A stretch of DNA of 64,000 nucleotides from Eimeria necatrix (lineage: Eukaryota > Apicomplexa > Conoidasida > Eucoccidiorida > Eimeriidae), in contig NW_013654619.1 in the NCBI RefSeq assembly GCF_000499385.1, positions 36,001-100,000 on the forward strand, given 5' to 3'. Below, piece by piece: positions 11,307 through 24,127 of the stretch (position 1 is the first letter of the stretch; each line of letters begins with the position of its first letter). The notes under the pieces are model-generated. The model ran no database searches, was not told the DNA's origin, and was given only the letters and a program-made list of their open reading frames with translations. The translations under genes and the position numbers were made by a program.

Positions 11307-14300
11307 ATGGACGGCGACCTGCAGCAGCAGCAGCCGGGGATAGCGGCGAGCTCTTCTTACGGCCGCCCCTTCCAGACTATGGTGATAAGAGACACTCCAG
11401 GGTCTTGTATTGTCCCGGACTCCCTCTCCGACTCGCTGGCGCGTCAGCTCTCAGCGCAGCTCTCCAGCAGCGGCCGCATTTCCACGGACAGGTCCCCCTG
11501 TCTGCTGCCTTCCCCCTCCCCCCCCGCTGCAGTTTCGCAGTGGGAGGGGGCGGCGGTGGCAGCAAGCGGCGCTCTCTACCACGGGGCTGGGGGCAATCCC
11601 GGGCTGGTGGGAGAGTGGAGCCCCGGCGGGTCTGTGCCCGCCAGTTTGTTGCTAAGTTCAAGTACCTCTTCGGGCGTGCAGCAGCGGCGCGAATTCAAAA
11701 CTGCAGCAGAGACGATGAGTGCTTCCAGCGGCGCAGTTACTGGGGAAGAAGGCTCTGCTTTCCTCGCCGCTTCCAGCCGGATCGCCGGCCACCCCACGCC
11801 GGCCACGCAGCAGCAGCCCATGGGTCTCGCGTACAGCCTCCAGTGCGCAGGCAGGATGGGCAGTATGGCCCCTCTGCTCTCCTCTGATGTACAGGCAGAT
11901 GTTGTTCGTTTCGTGGTAGATGAACAGGGGCACCAGCGCATGCGCAGGGACTCTGCGTTGGATCTGCAGGCCCCTCCTGGCTACGAATCTATAGACCTAT
12001 CTGTAGCGCCTTCCCTCGAGGCGCGACCCGTGGCCGAGCAGGATGTGCTTATTCAAGAGTTCAATGCACGCTCCAGAATTGGGTTTCCCGCCTCGGGAGA
12101 AGGCACCTTGGGCCTCGAAGCTGGGTTTTGTGGACAGCAGCCGCAGCCAGACTTCGCGAGGCGGCGGTCCTCGACCCTCTCGCCGTCTTCGCAGACAGCA
12201 CGCGACAGAGCCGCCGCCCGAAAAGGAAGGAGTCAGCGGACTACACTGGACACTCCCTCTCCTTCTGTGGAGTCTGCCGCGTCTGCGCCACCTGTCAGCT
12301 TTACCCAGAACACGGGGGGGAGGGATGGGATGGCCCTGGCCAGATCCGAGCCACTGGAAAACGAGAAGAGTCACGACCCCGTGCATATGGATGTGGGTTT
12401 GTCTATGAGCAAATTGCAGGGGGAGGTCAGGTCGTTTGTGAGTATTCTGTACGACTCCGTCTTCAATTCAAGTCCGACGTGGCAGGTGCCAATGTACACG
12501 TCGGCGGCCCGCGGCGTACACACCCCGCAGCTGCCAGACGTCGTCGTTACCATGCACTCGCCCTGGTGCACAAGGAAACAGTGGCTGGACCCGCAGCTCG
12601 TCGGTGGCCGACCTCTTGAACACCCTGTTTTTGACCAAGGAACGGGCCACGCGGACGCACTTAGACAGCTCACAGCCCTGAAGTCGTGCATAGGGGACTT
12701 CGCGGTCACAGTGGAGTGCGTGCAAGCTTGCGTCGCCGGGCCCGGTCGCCTCTCTTGTGCCCTGAGAGGCACGCTGGTCGCCCCGGGCCTCCTGTCTCGC
12801 GACCCCGAAGTCAACGAGCCAGGCCGGGACGGCCACCCTCAAGCTCCCAAGATGGGCCGCTTTGCTCATTTCCTCACGCTTATCCCGAAGCACCTCAACG
12901 ATGACACCGCAGACCCTTCAGGCGACGGCAGCAGGAATACGGTCCCGACAGATCCCCACCCCTGGATTTTGGTCGCTCGGAGTTTGTATTTTTTGATCGA
13001 GTCTGAAATGTTCGTGGCTATTAATGCGTCAGAAGGGACGGGGGGCGCTGCGCACATTTCCTCTCAGGTTGTCAGTGGCCATTCGCTATTGTGTGATGCG
13101 GATCTCAGCCCAGGAATCCCCAACGGCTTCGAAACCCCCCTCAGCGTTCCACCGGGAAGGGGTTCTCGAAGCGTGGGGCAACTGCAGGAGCTGGCTGAGC
13201 AGCATGTGGCTCCAAAGAACACCCCATTGAGCTGTTTGTCGCTAATGCTAAAGCCTGCCATTGCTTTGGGGCACGACCGAGGCGTGCCTCTTCCTGGGAA
13301 GGCCAGGGGCTCGCTGCCTTCCTGCGACGACCTCCCTACGGGAGCCGAGTGCATGAAGGCTGCAGTGGCCCAACTTGCGACGGGTCTGCTTGCAGATTCT
13401 CCTACTCGAAATCAGCAGCACATTACGGGCTCGGCTGCGTGGACCGCTTTTATGCACAATCCAGCGCCGCGGCAGCGGCGCAGCCGCAAGAAGAAGAAGT
13501 CGAGACAGGCAGGAACAAATGCTTCGGACCCAGAGACGCAATTGCTCTCCAGTAGTAGTCTTTCGGCGGTTGTTTCCCAGTCTGCATCGTTTCAGCTGCC
13601 AGCCACTCTTCAGCTGCAGTCCTTCGAGCAGCAAGCCATGCAAGACAGACGCGACGACCTCCTCAGCCTCACGTCTTTGCCGTCTAAAGGTATATTGACC
13701 CTTCCGGGCTCCCAAGGGGTCCCTCCAGATGCCTTTGAACGGACTGTTTTCGTCTCGTGGATTCCAAGAGCCGCACGTGCCCAGGAGCACACGGACAAGG
13801 AAGAAGCCGAGGAAAAGGTAGGAAAATGCACAAGTGTTGCCGGAGTAGATTTGCAAACGTGCCACTGCTCATATTGTAATTGGATGTTGGTGATTCGTGT
13901 TTCGTGTAGTCGCATGTGTAGTGTTCCTCGGCTACTCGGTCACTCCGCTTGTGTGTTTTTTCCTGTTGTCTTGAGGTTGGCGAACACCGGTTGTTTTGTT
14001 GAGCAGCTGGCCTTTTGTTTTGTAGATTTTGGCCGAAAGGTTACTTCTAAACCCTGAAGCCCTAAACGCTGGAACGCTAATCTCTCAAACAAAAAGGCAC
14101 ACAAATGTATATTTGTAGACGCAGCTCACGCTTGCTGGCTAACGGCGCAATTCTGCTGCCCGGTTGTTTGGTTTATGTTTTGTTTGTGGCGCAGCTGAAG
14201 ACGGTTCTTTCGAGCGAGTTGGGTATTTGCGGAATTGAGCGCGTCTTGGTATTCCCACCTCGGGGCTCTCACTGTTGCATCACCTTTTTCAACTCAGAGG

Positions 14301-14491
14301 CATCCATGGCTTTCTTGTTAGAGTATGCTGGCGGCACGTTTACACCCAACACGGAGAAGTTTAAGAAGCGCATCTGCGCCTCCTTCAATGTTGAATTTGA
14401 CAGAGGTATTCAGAGAGTTTTCATTCGTATTGAAGGGGTGAAGCTGATGCCCCCGGCAGGTCGCGCCGCCGACACGGAGCCGAAGTCTTAG
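11307..14491 (+). CDS. NTF2-like plus RRM-like protein (G3BP-type architecture)
   Basis: Two exons, 11307-13817 and 14195-14491, joined in phase 0 by a GTAGGA donor and a GGCGCAG acceptor, giving 935 residues. The frame is open from a TTG at 11262, but the first ATG is 11307 (MDGDLQQQQ). Residues 1-360 are low-complexity Ser/Ala/Pro/Gln. Residues about 368-565 read like an NTF2 fold: VRSFVSILYDSVFNSSP, then HADALRQLTALKSCIGDF, then RLSCALRGTLV and finally PHPWILVARSLYFLIE. A basic stretch RRSRKKKKSR lies near 730. From about 810, RTVFVSWIP (RNP2-like) is completed across the intron by a strand ending in HCCITFFNSEASMAFLLEY (RNP1-like). NTF2 followed by RRM is the layout of G3BP stress-granule proteins. 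The domain calls are by eye; an RNA role is inferred. Confidence 0.7.
13818..14194 (+). other. Intron of the NTF2/RRM gene
   Basis: The intron starts GTAGGA and ends GGCGCAG, splitting the RRM-like domain between its first strand and the following helix. Near 14048-14080 it carries a weak degenerate run of CCCTGAAGCCCTAAACGC type, resembling the AAACCCT repeats of the right half. Confidence 0.65.
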
Positions 14492-16337
14492 GCCCTGGTA
14501 TTTATTCAGCATCCATACTTGACCGTCCAAGCACTGCCTTGTTCGTCTCATTTCAATACACCGAATTGTATTTATAGTTATAGTTTATATATTGTATGCA
14601 ATTGTCCTTAATTTCGCCCACACCCCGTTTACAAATGGTCTCCACCTCGCCGACGTGGCCCCACGTGGAGATGTGTTTTTGAGCTTGTGTTGATTGAAAG
14701 CCCACATTGCTCAGGTCTGCGTGCGTTTATCGGCATCAGCCGCCTGATATAATATTCGCACTCCTCGTTATTTGCCGGTCGCTCCTCCTCCAGGAAACTG
14801 GCACGCGTGACAGATGGACTCACAGAGCCGCGCTCAGTCTCAGGAAGCTGTAGAGCATGTCTGCCAAGTATTTCGCTTGTTCTTTCCATCCGGCGACTTG
14901 GGTAAAACTCGCCGTAGAATGGGTCACAACACTGCTTAACTATGCTGTAGTGTACATCTGCCCGGCAGAAGCGCACATAGATTCGTCCGCATTCTGCTGG
15001 AATCGCATGCAAGAACGACTGCGTAGATGTCCGTTCGGGCCGTTTTGATAACCTTGGCCTCACTGCGTCGCCAATACAGGGAGCCGCTCATGGTGGTTTT
15101 GCGTGTTCGCGCCTTATCGAGGGTGACTCGTGCATTTGACAGCCGACGCTGTCCATGTTGTGCCAAATGGCACTGATTGCTGTCAGGTCCCCTTTGGCCT
15201 TAGTTCGTGCACTTGTTTTCGACCGTGGGTGGTGTACAATCTGGCTTTGCGCATATTTAGTAGATATAGGAAGTATCATGTTTGGCTCCGCCTCAATGTT
15301 TTCCGGTACACACAGACGGGTTGATTTCCACTCAAGGAATGTTTCACGGATGACGTCTACATGCAAAAGCGTGGCTTTTAGCGGGCCCCATACTTATAGT
15401 AGTCGTTACTACTTAGAGTTCGCATGCGGTGTGGTGGAGCCGATGCAAAATGCGGATCTGACGCACTGTAGTGATGTAGTGCCTGCGAGATTTGACAGGT
15501 TGCTTAGGCCGGAGTGACTAAGCTAAAGGCTGCCAAGCTGGAGTGCAGCGAAGCCATTCCTTTGCCCATCTGTAGTTTGTATAGTCAAGCAGAGAGACGC
15601 TAATGTTTGCGTAGTATGGTAGTGTACCTTTGGCATTTTGGGCTGTGGAGCTGCTCAATAAGCGCTCCATTGTAGAGGCGCATGTATGCATTTTGAACAA
15701 ACAAAAGCAAAACTATCCAGGCCCGCTGCTCAGTGCATGCACCATCTTGGAGTAGCAATGTCCAGTGGTACAGCAGCTACCTTTGTTGGAGCGCGGCGCC
15801 CTGCTCAGCAGAACCGATAAGGGCGACGTGAGGAGTATAATGTAAGAAGATGTATCCTTACGCAATGTACACGCATTATATCGACGTATTATGTCTCCGC
15901 AACTGCCAGTAGTTGGTGTTGTCAACAGGCTCATTTTCTTGTGGTAGGTAGTGCATGAACTGATGCCTCTATTGGCTTTTGCCATGTTGTAGTTTCTTGT
16001 AGTCAGCAACAACAGCTGATCAAAGGTTTTATTGGTTAATGCTGGCAGTAAGTGGGGCAACTACGGAAAGTACAACAGAGAGACCAGTGGACACTCGCGA
16101 GCATCCGTCCTTGGTCACAGCCCTGATCCCTGTACAGCGGGACCTCGTTGATGTGGTTGCTTTTGCTCTGACTTTGTCTAATGCAAAACACGATGTGCAG
16201 CACGTGTGAATGAATTCTTTTTGTGTTACGCACATCCTTTTCCCCAATTCATCCTTGTTCTCTGCTTCGCTACGCCGCCACAATCGCAGCGGCCAAAGCC
16301 GACGCAGGTGTGCGGCACTGCAAAATCCCGTTGCACA
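14492..16337. other. Interval without a clear gene
   Basis: Short frames occur on both strands. A 144-codon minus-strand frame (14629-15063) contains CGRIYVRFC, which vaguely recalls an RNP1 strand, but no splice-consistent RRM could be assembled around it. Otherwise nothing is seen. Confidence 0.4.
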
Positions 16338-17903
16338 ATGGAAGGCGACGAGAGCGGCTGCCAGTCCAATTTTTCCATCCCTCATTGTGGCTGCTGGAAG
16401 CAGACTTCTGAGAAGGGGGAACACATCTGCAAAAGTCGCGCTCGTCCCGGCGCTGCTGCTGACGCCTCTCAGGAGCACTGGAGAGATAGTGACTTTCAAT
16501 CGGCTTCAGATGCCCAAGGAGGAGATGACAAAAAGTCAGAAGGAAGCAGGAGCCAAGGCCGAATCAGCAATGCATTAGTTAGCGCTAGAGGCGGGATAAC
16601 AGCCCTATTTCTGGGCGGGCTATTCTTTGCCTTGTCAGCTGGCCTCCTGATGGTATTCTACGCGGCGGTCTGCTGCGTCATCGCCGGTGTAGACTTTACA
16701 GAGAGCGCTGTGGGCCGTTTTATGTTCGATCAAGCTCCGCTTTTGGAGAATCTCGCCCGACTACCCCTAAGCGTTGCTGTCGTATTCGTACGGGCGGCGA
16801 TCTTTATCTACTTCACATTTATTGAGTGGTTCATCGACTCCTTTCATTTGGTAACGGGTGTTTTGAGGTTCCTGTTAGTAGATCTGGCATTCAACTTGTA
16901 CGATATGTCCATGGAGTACACGCGTTGGTGCCCGTGGCCGGCGATCTTATTGTATGGCGCGTTCTGGGCGCTTTTGCTCCAAGGAGTTCTTCTCCTGTTC
17001 GACTTTGGCCTGGGTGAACTGTATGAGAAAGTTAGGGCCTACTTATCTCTGCTGAAGTCCGTCGCAGACTTGGCAAGAAGGGGGGAAGAACTCAACGCGT
17101 TGCACCCTTCATTTCCCTTTCCACGGGGCAGGCCACAGCGCAGCTACGGCCAGCGCAGTGCTGCGTATTCCTCTACGGCGGAGGAAGCGGGTGGGGTCAG
17201 GAAGGTGGCGAGCATCCCCAAGAGGGGAGGTGCCTCAACAAACAGCTTCGCTGAAGGAACGCCCTTCAAGGCATTTGTTTGTCAGGCATCTGCAGACGAA
17301 ACTGGAAAGTGCTCAGAAGGCTATCTGTCGTCAACTTCGAAAGCCCCCACGGGACTGGCTGGATCTGCTTCCCAGGCTGCAGGAGAGGGCAAAGCGAACA
17401 AGCCTGACTTTGATTCGAGGACCTTGAATGCAGACTCGTCAGAAACAACAAAAGCACATGTGCCAGAGACCCTTTTCCGACAGCTCAGAAACAAAAGGAG
17501 CAACGCCTTGTTTCCCCCAAAGCTAGAGAGAAAGGCGTTCCAGCTCTTCTGTTCAGGCAGTGTGGCAAACGAGGGCGACACAACGGAGTCCCTAAGTAGG
17601 CCTTGCATGGAACTGGAGATGAAAAACGCAGCGGGTTGGCCTCGCGATGTTTCTTCTGAACAGCGATGTGTTGAACCGATGGAGCAGTTGACCCCAGTGT
17701 GTTACGAAATGGAAGAATTTGCGAGTAACTTTCCAGAAAACGCGCCGTTTCTCGAAACCCCAGCTGTCGAAAGTGAGGGCGAATGCGGGGACGCGGATTT
17801 CGTAGACCACGAGTGCGAGCCAGAGGAACTTGGCGTCAACAACGATGACGACTGGTGCATTGTCGCACCTGAGGTCACCGAGTCAAGCACAAAGTTTTGC
17901 TGA
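16338..17903 (+). CDS. Predicted multi-pass membrane protein with acidic C-terminal tail
   Basis: A single exon of 521 residues. The frame is open upstream to a GTG at 16206, but the first ATG is 16338 (MEGDESG). The N terminus holds a Cys cluster (HCGCW). Hydrophobic segments lie at about 87-117, 142-162, 165-186 and 200-222 (PAILLYGAFWALLLQGVLLL), packed within 140 residues. The remaining 290 residues are hydrophilic, first Ser/Arg-rich, then strongly acidic near the end (NNDDDWCIVAPEVTESS). Codon use and the absence of Gln/Ala runs fit the repeat-poor half. The layout of four clustered membrane segments and a long tail does not match a family I can name; an additional 5' exon is possible. 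Confidence 0.65.
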   Translation: MEGDESGCQSNFSIPHCGCWKQTSEKGEHICKSRARPGAAADASQEHWRDSDFQSASDAQGGDDKKSEGSRSQGRISNALVSARGGITALFLGGLFFALSAGLLMVFYAAVCCVIAGVDFTESAVGRFMFDQAPLLENLARLPLSVAVVFVRAAIFIYFTFIEWFIDSFHLVTGVLRFLLVDLAFNLYDMSMEYTRWCPWPAILLYGAFWALLLQGVLLLFDFGLGELYEKVRAYLSLLKSVADLARRGEELNALHPSFPFPRGRPQRSYGQRSAAYSSTAEEAGGVRKVASIPKRGGASTNSFAEGTPFKAFVCQASADETGKCSEGYLSSTSKAPTGLAGSASQAAGEGKANKPDFDSRTLNADSSETTKAHVPETLFRQLRNKRSNALFPPKLERKAFQLFCSGSVANEGDTTESLSRPCMELEMKNAAGWPRDVSSEQRCVEPMEQLTPVCYEMEEFASNFPENAPFLETPAVESEGECGDADFVDHECEPEELGVNNDDDWCIVAPEVTESSTKFC

Positions 17904-20900
17904 GGCGCTGTGGCCGCGACAAGGGGAAGTGCCACAAGTGGGTGTTATGGGCACTTCCAGGTTGTTCAGTGCCCACCAGAACAAAGTAGGGTGGTGGCGC
18001 ATGTCAATTCTCCACTGCACTTCGCAGCGAATTTGCTGCTGCTCAAGGCGGCCTTGCGCGCAGACTGAATTGCAGACCGAATTGTGAGTCATACCCGCCG
18101 AGTGTCTTGCATGGAGCGTGTCGGGCTGTGATTTTTACGGTTGTTTTTTTCATGTTTCCGCTTCATAGAAAGGCATGCGTTGATCCGGGGAGTCTCGCCG
18201 GGACAACGTCACGCATCAGCTTATTACGGTTGACCGAAGAAGACGCTGTATGCAGTGTACGACCTACGCCTCTTTCTAGCTGTAGGCGAGGACAGCAAGC
18301 TTGGCTTGAAGGCACACAAGGGCCTGCATTGGCGAGCGTTCAGAGCCTAGTGGAGGTTCCACACATGCACACTGCGTGAGCAGATTATGAGCCTGCCAAC
18401 GCAGAACCAGGGGCTCGCTCTTCGAAAGATGCGAAGATAAAGCTTTCAGCTGCATATGCATCTTTTTGAGAGTTTCGACAACAACAGACATTTTTAGGCA
18501 TACGGGAAGATCAGGATGCAGCTCTCCTGTGCAAAGCATGGCAGTGTCCCAAACTGTTTTAACAAGAACCAGATTGCAGGAGCGTTTCTTCTTGTGTCAC
18601 AGGGCAAGCTGCGTCCTTCTGACAAATGTAGTGCAACCCAGCATACCAGCAGAGGCGTTAGGCCTACGATTTACAACTTTGAGCACAGTCGCTTGCAGCA
18701 GTCCACCGGCCAGGAACAGAAATCCCGCGGTGCGGTTTCGTATGCCCCATACGAGTTCATACAGCTAGCAATAATATCGTATACTGGCTATTCACTGCTA
18801 CAAAGACGAACTGTCTGGGCTTAACAGTGCATTAGTGGTCGCGTAAAGTTCGGGTGAAATATCAAAAATGCGGTTCCCATCAAAACATGGCAGCAGCTGC
18901 TCTTGGCCAGTGTTACATGCAGAGAGTGTAGGAAATCGCGCAGGAGAAACCAAGAGAGAGGAATTTTGGTTTTTGAACAAAAGAGTATTTGGTAAGGAGC
19001 CAAATAAGTAACTAGAAAATCGTTTGATGGAACCCTGTTTCATTTGAGCTCATTGAGTTTACCGCTAGCTAGTCAAGTTCTACAGGGTCATCATCTCTAT
19101 CAGCATCTCGTCAGGCTATTCCCAAGAAAGATTGTCTACCCGTCACAACAGTAAGCTACGACGACTGCCCAAAATACCAGTAAGACAGTCTCTGCTGCGC
19201 TTGCAGCCCGAGAGGCACTGGAGCACCAGCTAGCGGACACGAGCAATATGCGGGCAACGTAGAACCTTTGTACCACTATTCCTTCTCACAGCTGATATAA
19301 AAAGCACAAAACTTAGGTTCTATTGAACGGTGGTAAATTTTCCGTAGAAAGTTTTCCTTGAGGCAGCAGTCTATGGCAGCGCTGCAACTTCTGACTTCGG
19401 GCATTCTGTGAGCTCAGCGGAGGTTTGTAGAGGTTCATCTACTGCGAGTCAGGTTGTGCGAGAGCACAGGAAGAAGCCAAATACTGATGCTGTTTCTTAC
19501 CGTACTGGGTTTCATTTGGGAAGGGTTTTCAGTGTCTGTCACACGCCTCTAGAGGTGACAGTAGAATGGGGCGTAACAGAGCACCGACGCTAACGTTTGC
19601 TCACTGGAAGCTACTCTACGTTGACTCTAATATACCCCCTCAACCCGCTAAATTATGCTTAACGACTGCTGGCTCTGGGCTATTTCCGCGATATTTATTG
19701 AGTTTCTCGCCTAGGCCTGCAATCAGGACTCTTTGCGTCTCTAAAGGCTATTGAAGAACACAAGGGCGAATATACAGGGCAGCAGGCTGCTTCAGCTGTT
19801 AGTCCTCATAATTCTGCCGCAAAGCTACCGGGATAATTTCCGTCGTTCACCTAATTCATTGCTTCACGATGAGTGCGCCCACATTAGGTCAGGAAGAGTA
19901 GAGAACATGCATCTGATTGCATGGGATGTGCTAATATTGAAAGGAATGCTAGAGAAGCAGGCAAGACCGTGACGCCGCGTGCTCATTTGGGACACCAACG
20001 GAGTACTGAGGATCCAGAAAAACCAGACCTGGCAGTTACCTAGTAGCTGGTGACATTTACACGGTGGCAAACTAAGTAAACTCAGCAGCAGGTCTGCAGC
20101 CAGCTGCGAAACGCGGTAACTGCGACTCGTGGTGAAAGCTGCGACATAAGTGCTGCATATGGCCCTATTCAAGATGCAGCCAAGAGCCTCATATCCTTGG
20201 CTGTGCCCTCGCTACTCTCTTTCATTGCGCTAGCAATGGTTGTTCCTAGAGCCAACATAACGAGGCAAAAGTGACGCCTCTTGCGCGGCTGGCCAGCATA
20301 AGGAGCCAGAAGTTTCGCCTGTAGAATGGCCTATCACACCTGAAGGCATAAGTATCGTCTTGAACGTGGTGAGCCACTACGTAGATGAGGGTCTCTTAAA
20401 GTCGCTGTATGCTTATCTATGACTAACTTGTACTTGTGCCCCAGAACTACAGTGGAAGGCTGTTTGTCAACTAAGCCCCATACTTGAACCCACAGCCCCC
20501 AACACTGACCATGGGTGTGTACAGCCGTCAAGAACTTGTCCTGCTTGGCTGGGGCCAGTTTTCACGGACATAATTTTGCCCCCAACTCTTAGCAGACAAC
20601 TGTTAGCATCTTACGCAGTCAGCTACACCGTCCTTACTCATTCAGCCTCAAAAGCATCTACGTAAGATATACACCGCCATGCCACAGAAGTTCCTTCGCG
20701 GCCTTTACGGGGACGCCGCAGCTTTCGAACAGCAAACTTAAAAATGGTTTTAGTTCATCGTTAATAACAACAACTCAATATCACCACAGAGAATGGCGAT
20801 GAGTGGATATCATAAAGACGAGGTCTTCTGAGACTGGGATCAGCAGAGGTGGGGTGGGGCTTCGCAGGGTGCTGCAGGCGCATCTCTTGCCCACCGCCAC

Positions 20901-21079
20901 AGGTGCACCCCACCGCACTTGGGGAATGGCTGTGATTGCTCAGCATCACTTTTGTGTATTTCAAGCTCGTTCAACTTCAAAATATAGACGGCTCCTTGTG
21001 GCGCAGGCCCCAGAAGCTGTAATAGCATTCTCTCACGTGCATTTGGTTGTGTTTACCCCCAAAGACTTCCGTCGCGAAA
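17904..21079. other. Interval between the membrane-protein gene and HSP90
   Basis: Only short unrelated frames are seen on both strands, and no domain was recognised. The right end must contain the HSP90 promoter and 5' untranslated region; I could not point to a convincing heat-shock element. Confidence 0.45.
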
Positions 21080-22384
21080 ATGGAGAACAAGGAAACATTT
21101 GCCTTCAACGCTGATATTCAGCAGTTGATGAGTGAGTTTTCGTATAAATGCTGTTTTCTTTTTATAATATCGACTTATTGGCGGCCTTTTTCTGGCGGCG
21201 TGCACTGCTAGTGGAGTGTGGCCATGCGGTGTCCACGCATCGCGTCGCGGCTGTCTTCGCTGGCTGTGGCGTGTCTTTCCTTCTTCGAGTTTTAGCGAAG
21301 TTTGCGGGAAGTGAAATCCCAAACAGTGTATGGCGTTGTGGAAGCAGGGGATTGGTGATGGCGGGATTGTGTGCGCGTGCGGGCGCTGGTGTGTGCAGGC
21401 TTGATCATCAACACGTTTTACAGCAACAAGGAGATTTTCCTGCGTGAGTTGATCTCGAACGCGTCCGACGCTCTGGACAAGATCCGCTATGAAGCAATTA
21501 CGGACCCGGAGAAGCTGAAGACGAAGCCGGAGCTGTTCATCCGGCTGATCCCGGACAAGGCCAACAACACGCTGACCATCGAAGACAGCGGCATTGGCAT
21601 GACGAAGGCAGAGCTGGTGAACAACTTGGGAACAATCGCCCGCTCGGGCACGAAGGCCTTCATGGAGGCCCTGCAGGCCGGCGGGGACATCTCCATGATT
21701 GGCCAGTTCGGCGTGGGTTTCTACTCCGCCTACCTGGTGGCGGACAGCGTGACAGTGGTGTCGAAGCACAACGACGACGAGCAGTACGTGTGGGAGTCCG
21801 CGGCCGGGGGCTCCTTCACTGTGCAAAAAGACGACAAGTACGAGCCTTTGGGCCGCGGGACCCGCATCATTCTGCACCTGAAGGAGGACCAGGGCGAGTA
21901 CCTCGAGGAGCGGAGGCTGAAGGACTTGGTGAAAAAACACTCCGAGTTCATCTCCTTCCCCATCGAGCTGGCTGTGGAGAAGACCCACGAGCGCGAAGTG
22001 ACGGAGTCCGAGGACGAGGAGGAGAAGAAGGCCGACGAGAAGGCCGAGGAGAAGGAGGGCGAGGAGAAGAAGGAGGGCGAGGAGAAGAAGGAGGGCGAGG
22101 AGGAAAAGAAGGAGAAGACCAAGAAGACCAAGAAGGTCAAGGAGGTCACCCGCGAGTGGGAACAGCTCAACAAGCAGAAGCCCCTCTGGATGCGCAAGCC
22201 CGAGGAAGTCACTGAAGAGGAATACGCCTCTTTCTACAAGTCCCTTTCGAATGACTGGGAAGAACACTTGGCTGTCAAGCACTTCAGCGTCGAGGGCCAG
22301 CTCGAGTTCAAGGCCCTCCTCTTCGTCCCCAAGAGGGCCCCCTTCGACCTCTTCGAAACTCGCAAGAAACGCAACAACATCAAA

Positions 22385-22420
<36 letters not shown>

Positions 22421-24127
22421 GAAGACATCATCCCGGAGTGGCTGAACTTCGTGAAGGGCGTTGTCGACTCTGAGGACTTGCCCCTCAACATCTCCAGGGA
22501 GAGCCTCCAGCAGAACAAGATCCTCAAGGTCATCCGCAAGAACCTCGTCAAGAAGTGCCTCGAGATGTTCGCGGAAATCGAAGAGAAGAAGGAAAACTAC
22601 GCCAAGTTCTACGAGCAGTTCTCCAAGAACCTCAAGCTCGGTATCCACGAAGACAGCGCCAACCGCGCCAAGGTAAGCGGAAGAACGTGATTTCTCCCGT
22701 TTTAATTCCTTAAGATCTATCTTATATCTATTCATTTTAATGGAGCATGTGAAATTCACGCAGAGTTGAACAGAGATGGTGTGAGTCTTTATATGAGTGA
22801 GTGATTGAATTCGTGAGAGCTGGCTTGTATGTCCAAGGCAAATTCCCGTGCGTTTTCCGTTTGTATCGGAGTTTATATCGCAAGGGCCAGACACCTTGGG
22901 ATAATGCACCTCGGTTCACTTTGGCCCATGTTCTTTGGTGTCGGTGCTGAGACGCGGTCCTTGAGATCTCTCCCTGCCTGTTGGCTTACCGGTGAAACTG
23001 CCGCGATCATGGGAGTAGATTGCGTTATCCGCGGCACAGCTTTTGCAATTTTGTTTCACAAATGGATTAACTTGGCTCCGGGATGATCGGGAACATGCAC
23101 CACGCCTACACTGCATTGCGGTGCCTGTGCGGAGGATATCCCAAACCACACTCAGTCCACTGACGGTCTTTGTGGAAGGCTGCGCTCCATTGGAAGACTA
23201 TTTCATATCTTGTTCATTTTAATAAAGATTGACCAATGTCAAGTGCGTTATAGGGAGAAGAGCGACTCCGGAATGCAAGTCCGAAGTGTTGTGCTTTGCT
23301 GGTGCGTACAGATCGCTGAGCTGCTGCGCTTCCACAGCAGCAAGTCTGGCGAGGACATGGTGTCTTTCAAGGAGTACGTGGACCGCATGAAGGAAGGCCA
23401 GAAGGACATCTACTACATCACTGGCGAGTCTCGCCAGACTGTGGCGAACTCTCCGTTCCTGGAGAAGCTGACGAAGAAGGGCTACGAGGTGCTGTACATG
23501 ACAGACCCCATTGACGAGTACGCAGTGCAGCAGCTGAAGGAGTTCGACAACCACAAGCTGCGCTGCTGCACGAAGGAGGGCCTTGAGATTGACGAGTCTG
23601 AGGAGGAGAAGAAGAAGTTCGAAGAGCTGAAGGCCGAGTTCGAGCCGCTGCTGAAACTCATCAAGGAGGTGCTGCACGACAAAGTCGACAAGGTGGTCCT
23701 CTCCAACAGAATCACCGACTCCCCCTGCGTGCTGGTGACCACTGAGTTCGGCTGGTCCGCCAACATGGAGCGGATCATGAAGGCTCAGGCGCTGCGGGAC
23801 AACAGCATGACCAGCTACATGGTCAGCAAGAAGACCATGGAGGTGAACGGCCACCACAGCATCATGATTGAGATTAAGAACAAGGCTGCTGTCGACAAGT
23901 CCGACAAGACTGTGAAGGATCTCATCTGGCTGCTGTACGACACGGCCCTCCTCACCTCCGGCTTCAGCCTCGAGGAACCCACCCAGTTCGCTGCGCGCAT
24001 CCACCGCATGATCAAGTTGGGTCTTTCCATCGATGATGATGAAGAGGCAAAGGATGATGACCTTCCCCCTCTGGAGGAGGTTGAGGGCGCTGCCGACGAG
24101 GCCTCCAAGATGGAGGAAGTCGACTAA
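21080..24127 (+). CDS. HSP90: Cytosolic heat shock protein 90
   Basis: An ATP-dependent dimeric chaperone for kinases and other clients. Three exons, 21080-21131, 21399-22672 and 23312-24127, with GTGAGT/GCAG and GTAAGC/ACAG borders and consistent phases, give 713 residues, normal for the family. The N terminus METKE-like start ([18 protein letters not shown]) continues with [19 protein letters not shown], including the ATPase Glu34 and Asn38, then EDSGIGM and [14 protein letters not shown] charged linker of repeated EEKKEGE units lies at about 220-265. The middle domain has [16 protein letters not shown]. The C terminus ends MEEVD, the docking motif for TPR co-chaperones, which marks the cytosolic form. 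Exon 1 is only 52 bases. This is the best-supported gene of the window. Confidence 0.97.

Noticed and set aside
14629..15063. 144-codon minus-strand frame with CGRIYVRFC
   Set aside because: The short resemblance to an RRM strand is not backed by a second RNP motif or splice-linked exons.
21053..22909. 618-codon open frame on the minus strand
   Set aside because: It is antisense to HSP90 exon 2 and flanks; the frame is open because of the strong third-position G/C bias of HSP90. Its Leu-rich product has no domain.
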